64,000 nucleotides of DNA from Pontibacter pudoricolor (GTDB lineage: Bacteria > Bacteroidota > Bacteroidia > Cytophagales > Hymenobacteraceae), in NCBI RefSeq assembly GCF_010092985.1, contig NZ_CP048106.1:868001-932000 (forward strand), in the 5' to 3' direction. The notes under the pieces were generated by a model. The model was not told the origin of the DNA, made no database searches, and saw nothing but the letters and a program-made list of their open reading frames with translations. Position numbers and translations under genes: made by a program. Below, piece after piece: positions 56,004 to 63,876 of the stretch. Position 1 is the first letter of the stretch. The number at the start of each line of letters is the position of its first letter.

Positions 56004-56402
56004 ATGAATTTACGCTCTAAAAATAAGATAAACCCAGAGTTCAATATGTCGTCCATGACAGACATTATTTTCCTGCTGCTTATCTTTTTTATGCTTACAT
56101 CAAACTTTGTTACGCCTTCCGGTCTACCTGTAAGTCTGCCTTCCAGTAAGACGTCTAATATTGTAATGCAGAAGATCAGTATATCCATTACCGGCGATCT
56201 GAAGTATTACTTGAATGACAAGCCTATTGCCCTGGAAGACATCGAGCCACAACTGGCAGCACTTTTGCAGGGAACCCAGGAGGGGGAAGGAGTCGTTGTA
56301 TTACATGTAGACAAGACAGTGCCTGTAGAGCACCTTGCCCGCGTAGCAGGTATTGCTGCAAACATGAATGCAAAAGTTACATTGGCCACGTTGCCTGAAT
56401 AA
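56004..56402 (+). CDS. exbD: ExbD/TolR family biopolymer transporter
   Basis: A 132-aa inner-membrane protein with one N-terminal membrane helix (about residues 15-35, SSMTDIIFLLLIFFMLTSNF), which carries the conserved Asp (MTDIIF) of the proton path. The periplasmic domain follows (VSLPSSKTSN...). The Asp and the size are standard. It is translationally adjacent to exbB and 14 bases upstream of the TonB/TolA-like gene, so all three form one motor. Confidence 0.92.
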   Translation: MNLRSKNKINPEFNMSSMTDIIFLLLIFFMLTSNFVTPSGLPVSLPSSKTSNIVMQKISISITGDLKYYLNDKPIALEDIEPQLAALLQGTQEGEGVVVLHVDKTVPVEHLARVAGIAANMNAKVTLATLPE

Positions 56403-56416
56403 GTTTAAAGTAGACT

Positions 56417-57286
56417 ATGTCAATAGCCTTAACCAGGGAAGAAGAAAAGGATAGAAAGATTGCCGCCGGCGTAAGCGTGGCTGTGCATATTATCCTGCTT
56501 TTGCTCCTGATCTATATTATGGCCTGGCGTGCACCAGATCCGCCGGCAGCCGAGCTAGGCATTGAGCTAAACTTCGGTACGGACCAGGTGGGAAGCGGCG
56601 ATGTACAAACTATGGCAACGCCAAATGAGTCGAAAAACGTAGAGGACAGCAAGCCTGCACCAACACAACCTGATGCCCGCCCGGAACCGGAACCTGTGGT
56701 AACGCCAACGCCACCACAACCTGTTGAGACACCGAAAGTACAGACAACAACTGCTGATGCACCTGTTTCGGTGAAGGAAGAGGTAAAACCACAGCCAAAG
56801 CCACAACCGAAAGAAGAAGTAGTTAAAAAGGAGCCTGAGAAGCCTAAAGCACTTTACCCGGGCAAGCCAACTAACAGCGCTGGAACCGGTAAAAGCGGCA
56901 CATCTGATGAAGCTACAGGCAACAACAACGGCGATAATCCTGGAACTGTAGGCGACAAAGGCAATCCTGATGGAAAGCTGGACGCTAAAGCACTTTACGG
57001 TAAATCTGGAGGTGGCGCAGGTGGTGATCTGAATATGGCTGGCTGGGGCTGGGGAACACAGCCAAAACCTAACGATACTTCCTATGAAAGCGGAAAAATC
57101 GTAATTAAAGTTGTTGTAAACGCGGATGGTGTTGTAGAAAGTGCTACTGTTGTAGAATCCACTGTTTCGCCAAGTGTATCTAAACTATATCGAGACGAAG
57201 TATTCAGAAAAGCCACTTTTGTTAGAACAGGTGGAGGAACGGGTGGTGCTACAGGATACATTACCTACAGGCTGAAGGTAAATTAA
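56417..57286 (+). CDS. TonB/TolA-like energy transducer
   Basis: A 289-aa protein with one N-terminal membrane helix (about 18-40, GVSVAVHIILLLLLIYIMAW), a long Pro/Glu/Lys-rich periplasmic linker (about 75-150, with PEPEPVVTPTPPQP and PQPKPQPKEEVVKKEPEKPK), a Gly/Asn-rich stretch, and a C-terminal TonB/TolA-like domain (IVIKVVVNADGVVESATVVE ... YITYRLKVN). The His of SVAVHIILL matches the essential His of TonB. It couples the ExbB/ExbD motor to an outer-membrane partner, probably the barrel encoded in the same cluster. Confidence 0.88.
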   Translation: MSIALTREEEKDRKIAAGVSVAVHIILLLLLIYIMAWRAPDPPAAELGIELNFGTDQVGSGDVQTMATPNESKNVEDSKPAPTQPDARPEPEPVVTPTPPQPVETPKVQTTTADAPVSVKEEVKPQPKPQPKEEVVKKEPEKPKALYPGKPTNSAGTGKSGTSDEATGNNNGDNPGTVGDKGNPDGKLDAKALYGKSGGGAGGDLNMAGWGWGTQPKPNDTSYESGKIVIKVVVNADGVVESATVVESTVSPSVSKLYRDEVFRKATFVRTGGGTGGATGYITYRLKVN

Positions 57287-57289
57287 TAC

Positions 57290-58582
57290 ATGACCTATCA
57301 AGAAGTTTTAGAATATCTATACCAGCAATTGCCGATGTTTCAACGCATCGGCAATGCTGCTTTTAAGAAGAGCCTCGACAACATTATCACGCTTTGTGAC
57401 GCGCTCGGAAACCCTCAAAACAACTATAAAACCATACATGTAGCCGGTACCAATGGCAAAGGCAGCAGCTCGCATATGCTGGCAGCTGTGTTGCAGGAGG
57501 CTGGCTATAAAACCGGGCTTTACACTTCGCCACACTTAAAATCATTTACAGAGCGCGTTCGCGTAAATGGCATTGAACTGCCGCAGCAATACCTGATCGA
57601 TTTTGTAGAGAACTATAAACAACTGTTTGAAGAAGTACAGCCGTCGTTTTTTGAGATGACAGTGGCGCTTGCTTTTAAATACTTTGCTGATGAGCAGGTG
57701 GATGTGGCTGTGATAGAAGTCGGTTTGGGCGGCAGGCTCGATTCTACAAATATCATTACCCCGGAAGCTTCACTTATTACCAACATCGGTTTTGATCATC
57801 AGGCATTACTAGGCAATACCTTACAGGAAATAGCAGGGGAAAAAGCCGGTATCATTAAGCCCGGCGTTCCGGCAACTATAAGCTTAAAGCAACCTGAAAT
57901 AGAAAGTGTATTCAGGGATAAGGCTGCTGCTGTAAATGCCCCTTTATATTTTGCTACTGATAACTATAGTGTATCCCTGAAGAGCCACACGCTGGAGCAA
58001 CAGGTTTTCGATGTCTATAAAAAAGAGGATCTATACCTGCCTGATTTACAACTCGACCTTACTGGCATTTACCAGCGCTATAACCTGCCAGGCGTTTTAC
58101 AAACTATAGCTTTACTAACTGAACGGGGCTTTACCATTACAGAAGAGGCGATCAGAAAAGGACTTGCAAATGCCAAACAATTGACCGGATTGAAGGGGAG
58201 ATGGCAAGTATTAAACTATAGTCCGTTAACCATTTGTGATACTGGCCATAACGTAGATGGAATTAATCAGATACTTGCACAGTTACATAGCCTGCAGCCA
58301 AAGCAGGTGCACTTTGTATTTGGGGCGGTTAACGATAAAGATGTAACTACGATTCTGGAAATGCTGCCTAAAAACTATAGTTACTATTTTTGCCAGGCAA
58401 CTATACCACGCGCTTTACCGGTTACAGAATTGCAGCAGAAAGCCGATTTAGTTGGTTTAAAAGGCAAAAGCTATAATACGGTAACTGAAGCGGTGCAGGT
58501 AGCCAAGGAAAATGCTGCTCCGGATGAGGTTATTTTTATTGGCGGCAGTACCTTTGTGGTTGCAGAGATTGAAGAACTATAA
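57290..58582 (+). CDS. folC: Folylpolyglutamate synthase / dihydrofolate synthase
   Basis: ATP-dependent Mur-ligase-type enzyme of 430 aa that adds glutamate to dihydropteroate and to folates. The P-loop is VAGTNGKGSSSHML (about residue 51), then LYTSPHLKSFTERVRVNG and AVIEVGLGGRLDSTN, all conserved. The C-terminal domain includes ICDTGHNVDGINQ. It starts 3 bases after the TonB-like gene stop and is followed 3 bases later by trmB, so it is likely read in the same transcript, although its function differs. Confidence 0.95.
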   Translation: MTYQEVLEYLYQQLPMFQRIGNAAFKKSLDNIITLCDALGNPQNNYKTIHVAGTNGKGSSSHMLAAVLQEAGYKTGLYTSPHLKSFTERVRVNGIELPQQYLIDFVENYKQLFEEVQPSFFEMTVALAFKYFADEQVDVAVIEVGLGGRLDSTNIITPEASLITNIGFDHQALLGNTLQEIAGEKAGIIKPGVPATISLKQPEIESVFRDKAAAVNAPLYFATDNYSVSLKSHTLEQQVFDVYKKEDLYLPDLQLDLTGIYQRYNLPGVLQTIALLTERGFTITEEAIRKGLANAKQLTGLKGRWQVLNYSPLTICDTGHNVDGINQILAQLHSLQPKQVHFVFGAVNDKDVTTILEMLPKNYSYYFCQATIPRALPVTELQQKADLVGLKGKSYNTVTEAVQVAKENAAPDEVIFIGGSTFVVAEIEEL

Positions 58583-58585
58583 ATA

Positions 58586-59251
58586 ATGAGCAGATCGAAA
58601 TTAGCGAAATTCGCAACTATAGCTGAGCGTGACAACGTGGTGCAGGATGGTGATACACAGTATGGTAAGCTGGCCGGCAAATGGCGATCAGAGCATTTTG
58701 GCAATAATAACCCGATTGTATTAGAAATTGGCTGTGGCCGTGGCGAATATACGGTTGGTATGGCTCGTCTGCACCCGGAAAAGAATTTTATAGGCATCGA
58801 TATCAAAGGCAACCGCATCTGGAAAGGCAGTTCGCTTGCAATAGAAGAAGGACTGGAGAATGTCGCTTTTCTGCGCACGTTTATCGAAACCGTTTCAGAC
58901 CATTTTGCCGAAGGAGAAGTTGATGAGATCTGGATCACGTTCCCGGACCCGCGCCCGAAAGACCGAGATATCAAACGTCGCTTAACTTCGCCACGTTTCC
59001 AGGAGATGTATAAGTTCATGCTGAAACACGACGGGATCATCCACCTGAAAACCGATAACCAGCCGTTGTTCGATTATACCCTGGAAGTATTACAGGACAG
59101 AACTATAAAGCACCTTGTATCAACCACAGATTTATACAGTTCAGACCTGCAGGAGCATACCATGGGCATCTATACGACCTACGAAAAACGTTACCTTGCT
59201 GAAGGTATTGCAATTAAATACCTGCAATACAAACCGGTGAAGGAAGTTTAG
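58586..59251 (+). CDS. trmB: tRNA (guanine-N7-)-methyltransferase
   Basis: SAM-dependent enzyme of 221 aa that makes m7G46 in the variable loop of tRNAs. The SAM motif is VLEIGCGRGEYTVGMA (about residues 46-61), followed by NFIGIDIKGNRIWKG. The signature WITFPDPRPKDRDIKRRLTSPRF and the HLKTDNQPLFDYTLEVL region are typical. Encoded with folC at a 3-base gap. A bidirectional terminator within a longer inverted repeat lies downstream. Confidence 0.95.
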   Translation: MSRSKLAKFATIAERDNVVQDGDTQYGKLAGKWRSEHFGNNNPIVLEIGCGRGEYTVGMARLHPEKNFIGIDIKGNRIWKGSSLAIEEGLENVAFLRTFIETVSDHFAEGEVDEIWITFPDPRPKDRDIKRRLTSPRFQEMYKFMLKHDGIIHLKTDNQPLFDYTLEVLQDRTIKHLVSTTDLYSSDLQEHTMGIYTTYEKRYLAEGIAIKYLQYKPVKEV

Positions 59252-59478
59252 GAGTTTGTGAGTTAGAGAGTTTAGGAGTTATAAAATTTAATATTTCTAC
59301 TAAACTATAGATTTAACAAAAACGCCCGCTGACCATAAATCAGCGGGCGTTTTTGTTTTTAATCATATTAGGTGTATCAGAGTTTCATTATAGAGTCCTT
59401 AGACTTTACATCGGTTAATTTCTCAACTCTTTAACTCCTAAACTCTCTAACTCCTAAACTAGAACTAACTTTCTAACT
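59241..59478. repeat. Inverted TTAGGAGTT-type repeat around a terminator
   Basis: 59260-59281 (GAGTTAGAGAGTTTAGGAGT plus TA) is the exact reverse complement of 59432-59453, giving a 22-bp inverted repeat 150 bases apart. Related AGTTTAGGAGTT and ACTCCTAAACT units extend it outward on both sides, reaching the 3' ends of trmB and the convergent gene. A terminator sits in the middle. A similar layout is at 5530-5701. Confidence 0.85.
59319..59354. terminator. Bidirectional terminator between trmB and the TrpF-like gene
   Basis: AAAACGCCCGCTGA and TCAGCGGGCGTTTT pair perfectly around a 7-base loop, with T-runs on both strands. Confidence 0.95.
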
Positions 59479-60085
59479 CCTCAAATATATCCTGGAACTC
59501 GTCGAAGTTTTTGTAGCCGGGGCGAATTTCCTGGCCGCCTTGTAAGCCGATACCGGTTGGTTTTACTTTTTCAACTATAGGTGTTACATTCTCTTTATGT
59601 AGTCCGAAGCCGATGTAAACCTTGTGCTTTTTGGATACCTCGCGCAGCAGCTTTTCATTGGTATCGTCAATGTTGTTAAAATCGTTTGAATAGATAATAA
59701 AACTGTCAACAGAAGGGGCATATAAGTCCATCATTTCCAGCAGTTCGCTAACTACGGTGTCTTTATTGATGAATACCTTCTGAATAACCGGTCGGTTGAT
59801 CTCCTCAATTTCATCGATCAGGTAAGGCGTATCCAGTTGTATAAGGTCGAGGTTGAACTCATCAGCCATTTCGTTTATGATCTCCGGTTTTGCTCTTTCA
59901 AATTCGCCGGCCAGTTTAACGCCTGATACCCAGCCTGTTATTTCTTTTAATGTTTGCGGCTGCACCCGGTTCGGATCATCCAGTTTCAGGTTAAAACCAA
60001 TCACATCAACTCCCATGCCGGCACAATAACGTGCATCGCTCAGGTTATTTACTCCATTTACTATTACTGAGGTACGTAAGCCCAT
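59465..60085 (-). CDS. TrpF-like beta/alpha-barrel protein lacking the catalytic Cys
   Basis: A 206-aa protein with the layout of phosphoribosylanthranilate isomerase: an N-terminal strand, then NNLSDARYCAGMGVDVIGFNL, and at the C-terminus IGFGLHKENVTPIVEKVKP followed by TGIGLQGGQEIRPGYKNFDEF, comparable to the phosphate-binding GG...NV and S-G-VE..PG-KD parts of TrpF. The usual KICGIT motif at the start, which bears the catalytic Cys, is here SVIVNGVN; the second catalytic residue (Asp in LLDT) is also not evident (IIYSND). It is therefore probably not a normal TrpF. No other trp gene is nearby. It is separately transcribed, facing trmB. Confidence 0.75.
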   Translation of the reverse strand: MGLRTSVIVNGVNNLSDARYCAGMGVDVIGFNLKLDDPNRVQPQTLKEITGWVSGVKLAGEFERAKPEIINEMADEFNLDLIQLDTPYLIDEIEEINRPVIQKVFINKDTVVSELLEMMDLYAPSVDSFIIYSNDFNNIDDTNEKLLREVSKKHKVYIGFGLHKENVTPIVEKVKPTGIGLQGGQEIRPGYKNFDEFQDIFEELES

Positions 60086-60303
60086 AATATATTTTTACTT
60101 AAACTATAAGTTTGCTCTTCTGTTATACTTTCAAGTGCCAAAGTAAACCCGATTAGCTTTTCAAAGCAACAATTTTCAGCTATAACTATAGTTTGCAGCG
60201 TTGTACAGCTCCAATATTAGCTTTACTGAAATCTTTATTACTGCCGGGTTGTTGCTATATTTGTATCAGAATTTATTGACGAATTTTTTAGTACCTTATA
60301 TAC

Positions 60304-61434
60304 ATGAGTAAATTAGGAAGGGTTTTAGTTGCCATGAGCGGCGGTATCGATAGTTCTGTGGCGGCAGTTATGTTGCACGAGCAGGGTTACGAAGTGGTTG
60401 GTATGACCATGAAAACCTGGGATTATGCCTCAAGCGGCGGTAGCAAAAAAGAAACCGGCTGCTGCTCCCTCGATTCTATAAACGATGCCCGTAACATAGC
60501 CGTTCAGCTTGGTTTCCCGCATTATATTATTGATATCCGTGAAGAGTTCGGTGATTTTGTGATCAACCACTTTACCGATGAGTACATGGCCGGCCGTACG
60601 CCAAACCCGTGCGTGCTTTGCAATACCCACATTAAATGGGATGCCTTGCTGCGCCGTGCCGACCAACTGGGCTGCGATTTTATAGCAACCGGCCACTATG
60701 CCAACATTCGTGAAGAAAACGGCCGTTACGTGATCTCCAAAGGTCTGGACGAGCATAAAGACCAGTCGTATGCGCTATGGGGAATCTCGCAGAAGAGCCT
60801 TGCCCGGACTATATTCCCGCTTGGTAATCTGCGTAAAACCGAGATCCGCCAGATGGCCATGGACCGTGGTTTTACGGAACTGGTTAACAAACCTGAGTCT
60901 TATGAGATCTGCTTTATTCCTGATAACGATTACCGTGGTTTCCTGAAGCGCCGCATCGAAGGCCTGGAAGAGCAGGTTGCCGGTGGTGAATTTGTGCTGG
61001 AAGACGGAACTATAGTTGGTACTCACGAGGGCTACCCGTTCTATACTATAGGTCAGCGTAAAGGCCTTGGTGTAGCGCTTGGTTTCCCGGCGTATGTTAC
61101 CCGTATAGAGAAAGAGAATAACCGCGTAATTTTAGGTAACTTCGAAGACCTGGCTAAAAACGCGATGACAGTTGGCAAACTGAACATGGTGAAATACGAT
61201 AACCTGATTGACAGACCAATACCAACTATAACCAAAGTGCGCTACAATGATTCGGGTACCGAAGCTATAGTGGAGCAGGAAGGCGATAAAATGAAAGTGC
61301 ATTTCCTGCACGGTGTTCACGCGATCGCGCCTGGTCAGGCTGCCGTGTTTTATGAAGGGAATGATGTAGTTGGTGGTGGCTGGATTGAAACAAACTATAA
61401 CCTCGACTATACTTTAGACGTTCTGCCATCATGA
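60304..61434 (+). CDS. mnmA: tRNA-specific 2-thiouridylase
   Basis: Makes s2U at the wobble base of tRNAs for Lys, Glu and Gln. 376 aa. The PP-loop is SGGIDSSVA (12-20), which binds ATP. The two catalytic cysteines, equivalent to Cys102 and Cys199 of E. coli, are Cys103 in NPCVLCN and Cys203 in YEICFIPDNDYRGF. The C-terminal domain contains HEGYPFYTIGQRKGLGVALG. The stop overlaps the start of the lipoprotein gene (ATGA), so the two are translationally coupled, an unusual pairing. Confidence 0.96.
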   Translation: MSKLGRVLVAMSGGIDSSVAAVMLHEQGYEVVGMTMKTWDYASSGGSKKETGCCSLDSINDARNIAVQLGFPHYIIDIREEFGDFVINHFTDEYMAGRTPNPCVLCNTHIKWDALLRRADQLGCDFIATGHYANIREENGRYVISKGLDEHKDQSYALWGISQKSLARTIFPLGNLRKTEIRQMAMDRGFTELVNKPESYEICFIPDNDYRGFLKRRIEGLEEQVAGGEFVLEDGTIVGTHEGYPFYTIGQRKGLGVALGFPAYVTRIEKENNRVILGNFEDLAKNAMTVGKLNMVKYDNLIDRPIPTITKVRYNDSGTEAIVEQEGDKMKVHFLHGVHAIAPGQAAVFYEGNDVVGGGWIETNYNLDYTLDVLPS

Positions 61435-62156
61435 TCAGAAATTTGTTGTGCTGGGTAGTACTGGCTTTTGTTGTGGTTAGCTGCGACAAAAGCTATGTTA
61501 CACCCGATCCTGTAGCCCGCGGCCTCAACTTTTACCCCTTAGAGGTTGGCGATTACAGGATCTACAATGTTAAAGACATAAAATACCAGCACAACGAACC
61601 CACCGAACTCAATTTCCAGATGCGCGAGTGGGTAGCTGATTCGTTCATGGATCAGACCAATACACTCACTTATAAGATTATCCGCTCTATCAGGGCAAAT
61701 GCTGCAAGTGAATGGGTTGATGATTCGGTGATGACGGTAACCAAGAACCATAACATGGTTATGCTTACCAGGGATAATACCAGGTATGTAAAGCTTGTTT
61801 TTCCGGTGGAAGAGGGGAAAAAGTGGGAGACAGATGCTTATAACGACCACTATGATGCTAACGGTGACCGTGAAATTTATAAGTACTCTGATATAGACAA
61901 GCCGTTTTTGGTGGATGGACATGAATTTACGAATACAGTAACCATTACGATTTTACCTCCTGTAATATCAGAAACTACCACGCTGGACAATAGAAAAGAA
62001 GTGTATGCGCGTGATTTAGGAATGGTTTACAGGCTTTTTAGTCGTATAAATATGGCGAAGTGCGGTGCCGGACCAGGGGAATGTGTAGATGGACCTGACT
62101 ACATTCTTGATGGCCACGAACGCCACGAAGTTTTAATAGAACACGGTAAACTATAG
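61431..62156 (+). CDS. Lipoprotein of unknown function
   Basis: A 241-aa lipoprotein with a signal ending in VVVSC (Cys about residue 18). The rest is predicted to be rich in beta strands (YPLEVGDYRIYNVKDIKYQ, YKIIRSIRANAASEWV, MVMLTRDNTRYVKLVFPVEEG) and is of a kind often seen in Cytophagales; I do not recognise a named domain. It is coupled to mnmA by a 4-base overlap and followed 4 bases later by the subtilase gene, so the three may be in one operon. It ends in AAA CTA TAG, a palindrome core used as stop. Confidence 0.8.
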   Translation: MIRNLLCWVVLAFVVVSCDKSYVTPDPVARGLNFYPLEVGDYRIYNVKDIKYQHNEPTELNFQMREWVADSFMDQTNTLTYKIIRSIRANAASEWVDDSVMTVTKNHNMVMLTRDNTRYVKLVFPVEEGKKWETDAYNDHYDANGDREIYKYSDIDKPFLVDGHEFTNTVTITILPPVISETTTLDNRKEVYARDLGMVYRLFSRINMAKCGAGPGECVDGPDYILDGHERHEVLIEHGKL

Positions 62157-62160
62157 GTAT

Positions 62161-63807
62161 ATGCAAAGACTTATACTTCTGACGCTTTTCCTGTTTTGCT
62201 TTGGCAGCTTGTATGCCCAACAGACAGAACCAAAGAAGTACCTTGTTTACCTTTCAGATAAGAATAACACACCTTACACTATACAACAGCCGGAGAAGTT
62301 CCTGAGTGCGAAAGCTGTTTCGCGCCGGCAACGCCAGCAAATTCCCGTCTTAGAACGCGACCTGCCTGTTAACCCGGCGTATGTGCAAACTTTAAAAAGT
62401 ACAGGCATTGACGTTTGGTACACATCCCGTTGGTTTAATGCAGTTATAGTAAGAGGAACGGCAGAGCAGCTGGCTCAGGTAAATGCCTTACCGTTTGTAA
62501 AGAATTCACGTTCCCTGGATATTATTTCCGGACCTTCTGCTGGTGGGACCCTGTCTCTAAATGACATTCCGGGTAAAGCTGCTGCTAATACAGCTTCACT
62601 GCTTGCCCCCGGCGATTACGGGTTGGCCTATCATCAGGCAAATATGCTTGGTGCAACTAATCTGCATGAAGCCGGCTACCATGGCGAAGGAATGACCATT
62701 GCTGTGCTGGATGCAGGTTTCCCCGGAGTGAATACAATACCTGCTTTCGCGCACCTCTATCAGAATAACCAGGTGAGTGGCACATACGATTTTGTAACCA
62801 GGTCGGAAAACGTCTATGGTGCTAATTCGCATGGTACATCCGTGTTGTCAACTATGGCGGCTTATTTGCCGGATAAGATGATCGGGACTGCTTATAAAGC
62901 AAACTACCTTTTACTGCGCACAGAAGACGCACCTACAGAACATAATATTGAAGAAGTAAACTGGCTTGTAGCAGCAGAATATGCCGATAGCGCCGGGGCT
63001 GATGTCATCAATTCCTCATTAGGATACACAACATTCGATGCGCCATCTGTAAGCTATAGTTACGACCAGATGGATGGCAATACAACTATAGTTGCCAGAG
63101 CCGCTGATTTTGCCGCTGCCACCGGTATTTTAGTAGTAACCAGTGCCGGTAACGACGGTAATAAAGCCTGGAAATACATTTCTTCGCCGGCTGATGCTGA
63201 TTCGGTGCTAACGGTTGGGGCTGTTGATTCGCTGGGCGTTGTTGCTGCTTTTAGTTCGCGGGGGCCAACAGCAGATGGCAGAATTAAGCCTGATGTAGTA
63301 GCGCTTGGTGCTAATGCGTACGTCCTGAATTCCTCTGGAACTGTGGTGAAAAGTAACGGCACTTCTTTTTCGGGGCCTATAATGGCAGGTTTTGCCACAA
63401 CGCTATGGCAGGCTAATCTCACTAAAACCAATTACGAAATCATTCAGCTTATTCGCCAGTTAGGCAGCAAAGCCAGTAATCCGGATAATACGTTGGGTTA
63501 CGGGATCCCGAACTATAGCCGTAACGTTACGGGCTTGCCAACGCCGGGGAATGAGGAGGGAATTGCAGTTATAAATCCGGTTATAGGAAACGAACTGGTG
63601 TTGCTTTTATCGGAAGACTGGCGAAAAAAGCGTGCGGAACTGCAGCTGATGGATGCTACCGGCAAACTTATTCTGAAAAGCACGCTTCAACCAAACCTGG
63701 AACGGCAGACTATAGATCTGCAAAAAATGGCGTTACAGAAAGGTATTTACCTGTGTCGGATTATTTCCGGTGACCAGGTGGCGACCGTCCGTTTCGTTAA
63801 ACTATAG
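62161..63807 (+). CDS. S8 subtilisin-like serine protease with T9SS sorting tail
   Basis: A 548-aa secreted protease. Signal peptide to about residue 20 (YAQ). Residues ~24-125 form an inhibitor-like propeptide. The catalytic triad is complete: Asp184 in AVLDAGFPG, His224 in NSHGTSV, Ser402 in NGTSFSGPIMAG, and oxyanion-hole Asn331 in TSAGNDG. The C-terminal ~80 residues (ELQLMDATGKLILKSTL ... GIYLCRII ... VRFVKL) have the pattern of a type IX secretion sorting domain, so the protein would cross the outer membrane and be attached or released there. It ends in CTATAG, overlapping an exact palindrome copy. Confidence 0.93.
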   Translation: MQRLILLTLFLFCFGSLYAQQTEPKKYLVYLSDKNNTPYTIQQPEKFLSAKAVSRRQRQQIPVLERDLPVNPAYVQTLKSTGIDVWYTSRWFNAVIVRGTAEQLAQVNALPFVKNSRSLDIISGPSAGGTLSLNDIPGKAAANTASLLAPGDYGLAYHQANMLGATNLHEAGYHGEGMTIAVLDAGFPGVNTIPAFAHLYQNNQVSGTYDFVTRSENVYGANSHGTSVLSTMAAYLPDKMIGTAYKANYLLLRTEDAPTEHNIEEVNWLVAAEYADSAGADVINSSLGYTTFDAPSVSYSYDQMDGNTTIVARAADFAAATGILVVTSAGNDGNKAWKYISSPADADSVLTVGAVDSLGVVAAFSSRGPTADGRIKPDVVALGANAYVLNSSGTVVKSNGTSFSGPIMAGFATTLWQANLTKTNYEIIQLIRQLGSKASNPDNTLGYGIPNYSRNVTGLPTPGNEEGIAVINPVIGNELVLLLSEDWRKKRAELQLMDATGKLILKSTLQPNLERQTIDLQKMALQKGIYLCRIISGDQVATVRFVKL

Positions 63808-63863
63808 TTTAGCGCTCAGGAGCTTCCCAGCACTATAAACTAAAACCTGTATCATAAAATTTA

Positions 63864-63871
63864 TACCTTTG
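63864..63871 (+). promoter_or_regulatory. TACCTTTG box just upstream of rpe
   Basis: TACCTTTG matches the -7 consensus TAnnTTTG, but lies only 5 bases before the rpe ATG. If used, the transcript would be leaderless or nearly so. No clear -33 TTG was found. Confidence 0.4.
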
Positions 63872-63876
63872 TCGGC

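Larger units (their letters stand above)
894..63809. repeat. Highly iterated palindrome AACTATAGTT, dispersed over the window
   Basis: Exact 10-bp copies start at 894, 3798, 4151, 5879, 18912, 19170, 20608, 21617, 25242, 31594, 33545, 41807, 47256, 47803, 48025, 58373, 60184, 61008, 63084 and 63800 (20 found by eye). The inner CTATAG occurs about 100 times, usually with one complete arm (AACTATAG or CTATAGTT). Copies are in genes on both strands and in intergenic DNA. No spacing rule is evident. In genes it is read as x-Ile-Val (ACT ATA GTT) or Asn-Tyr-Ser (AAC TAT AGT). The third frame gives Leu-stop and is used at gene ends. Confidence 0.9.
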
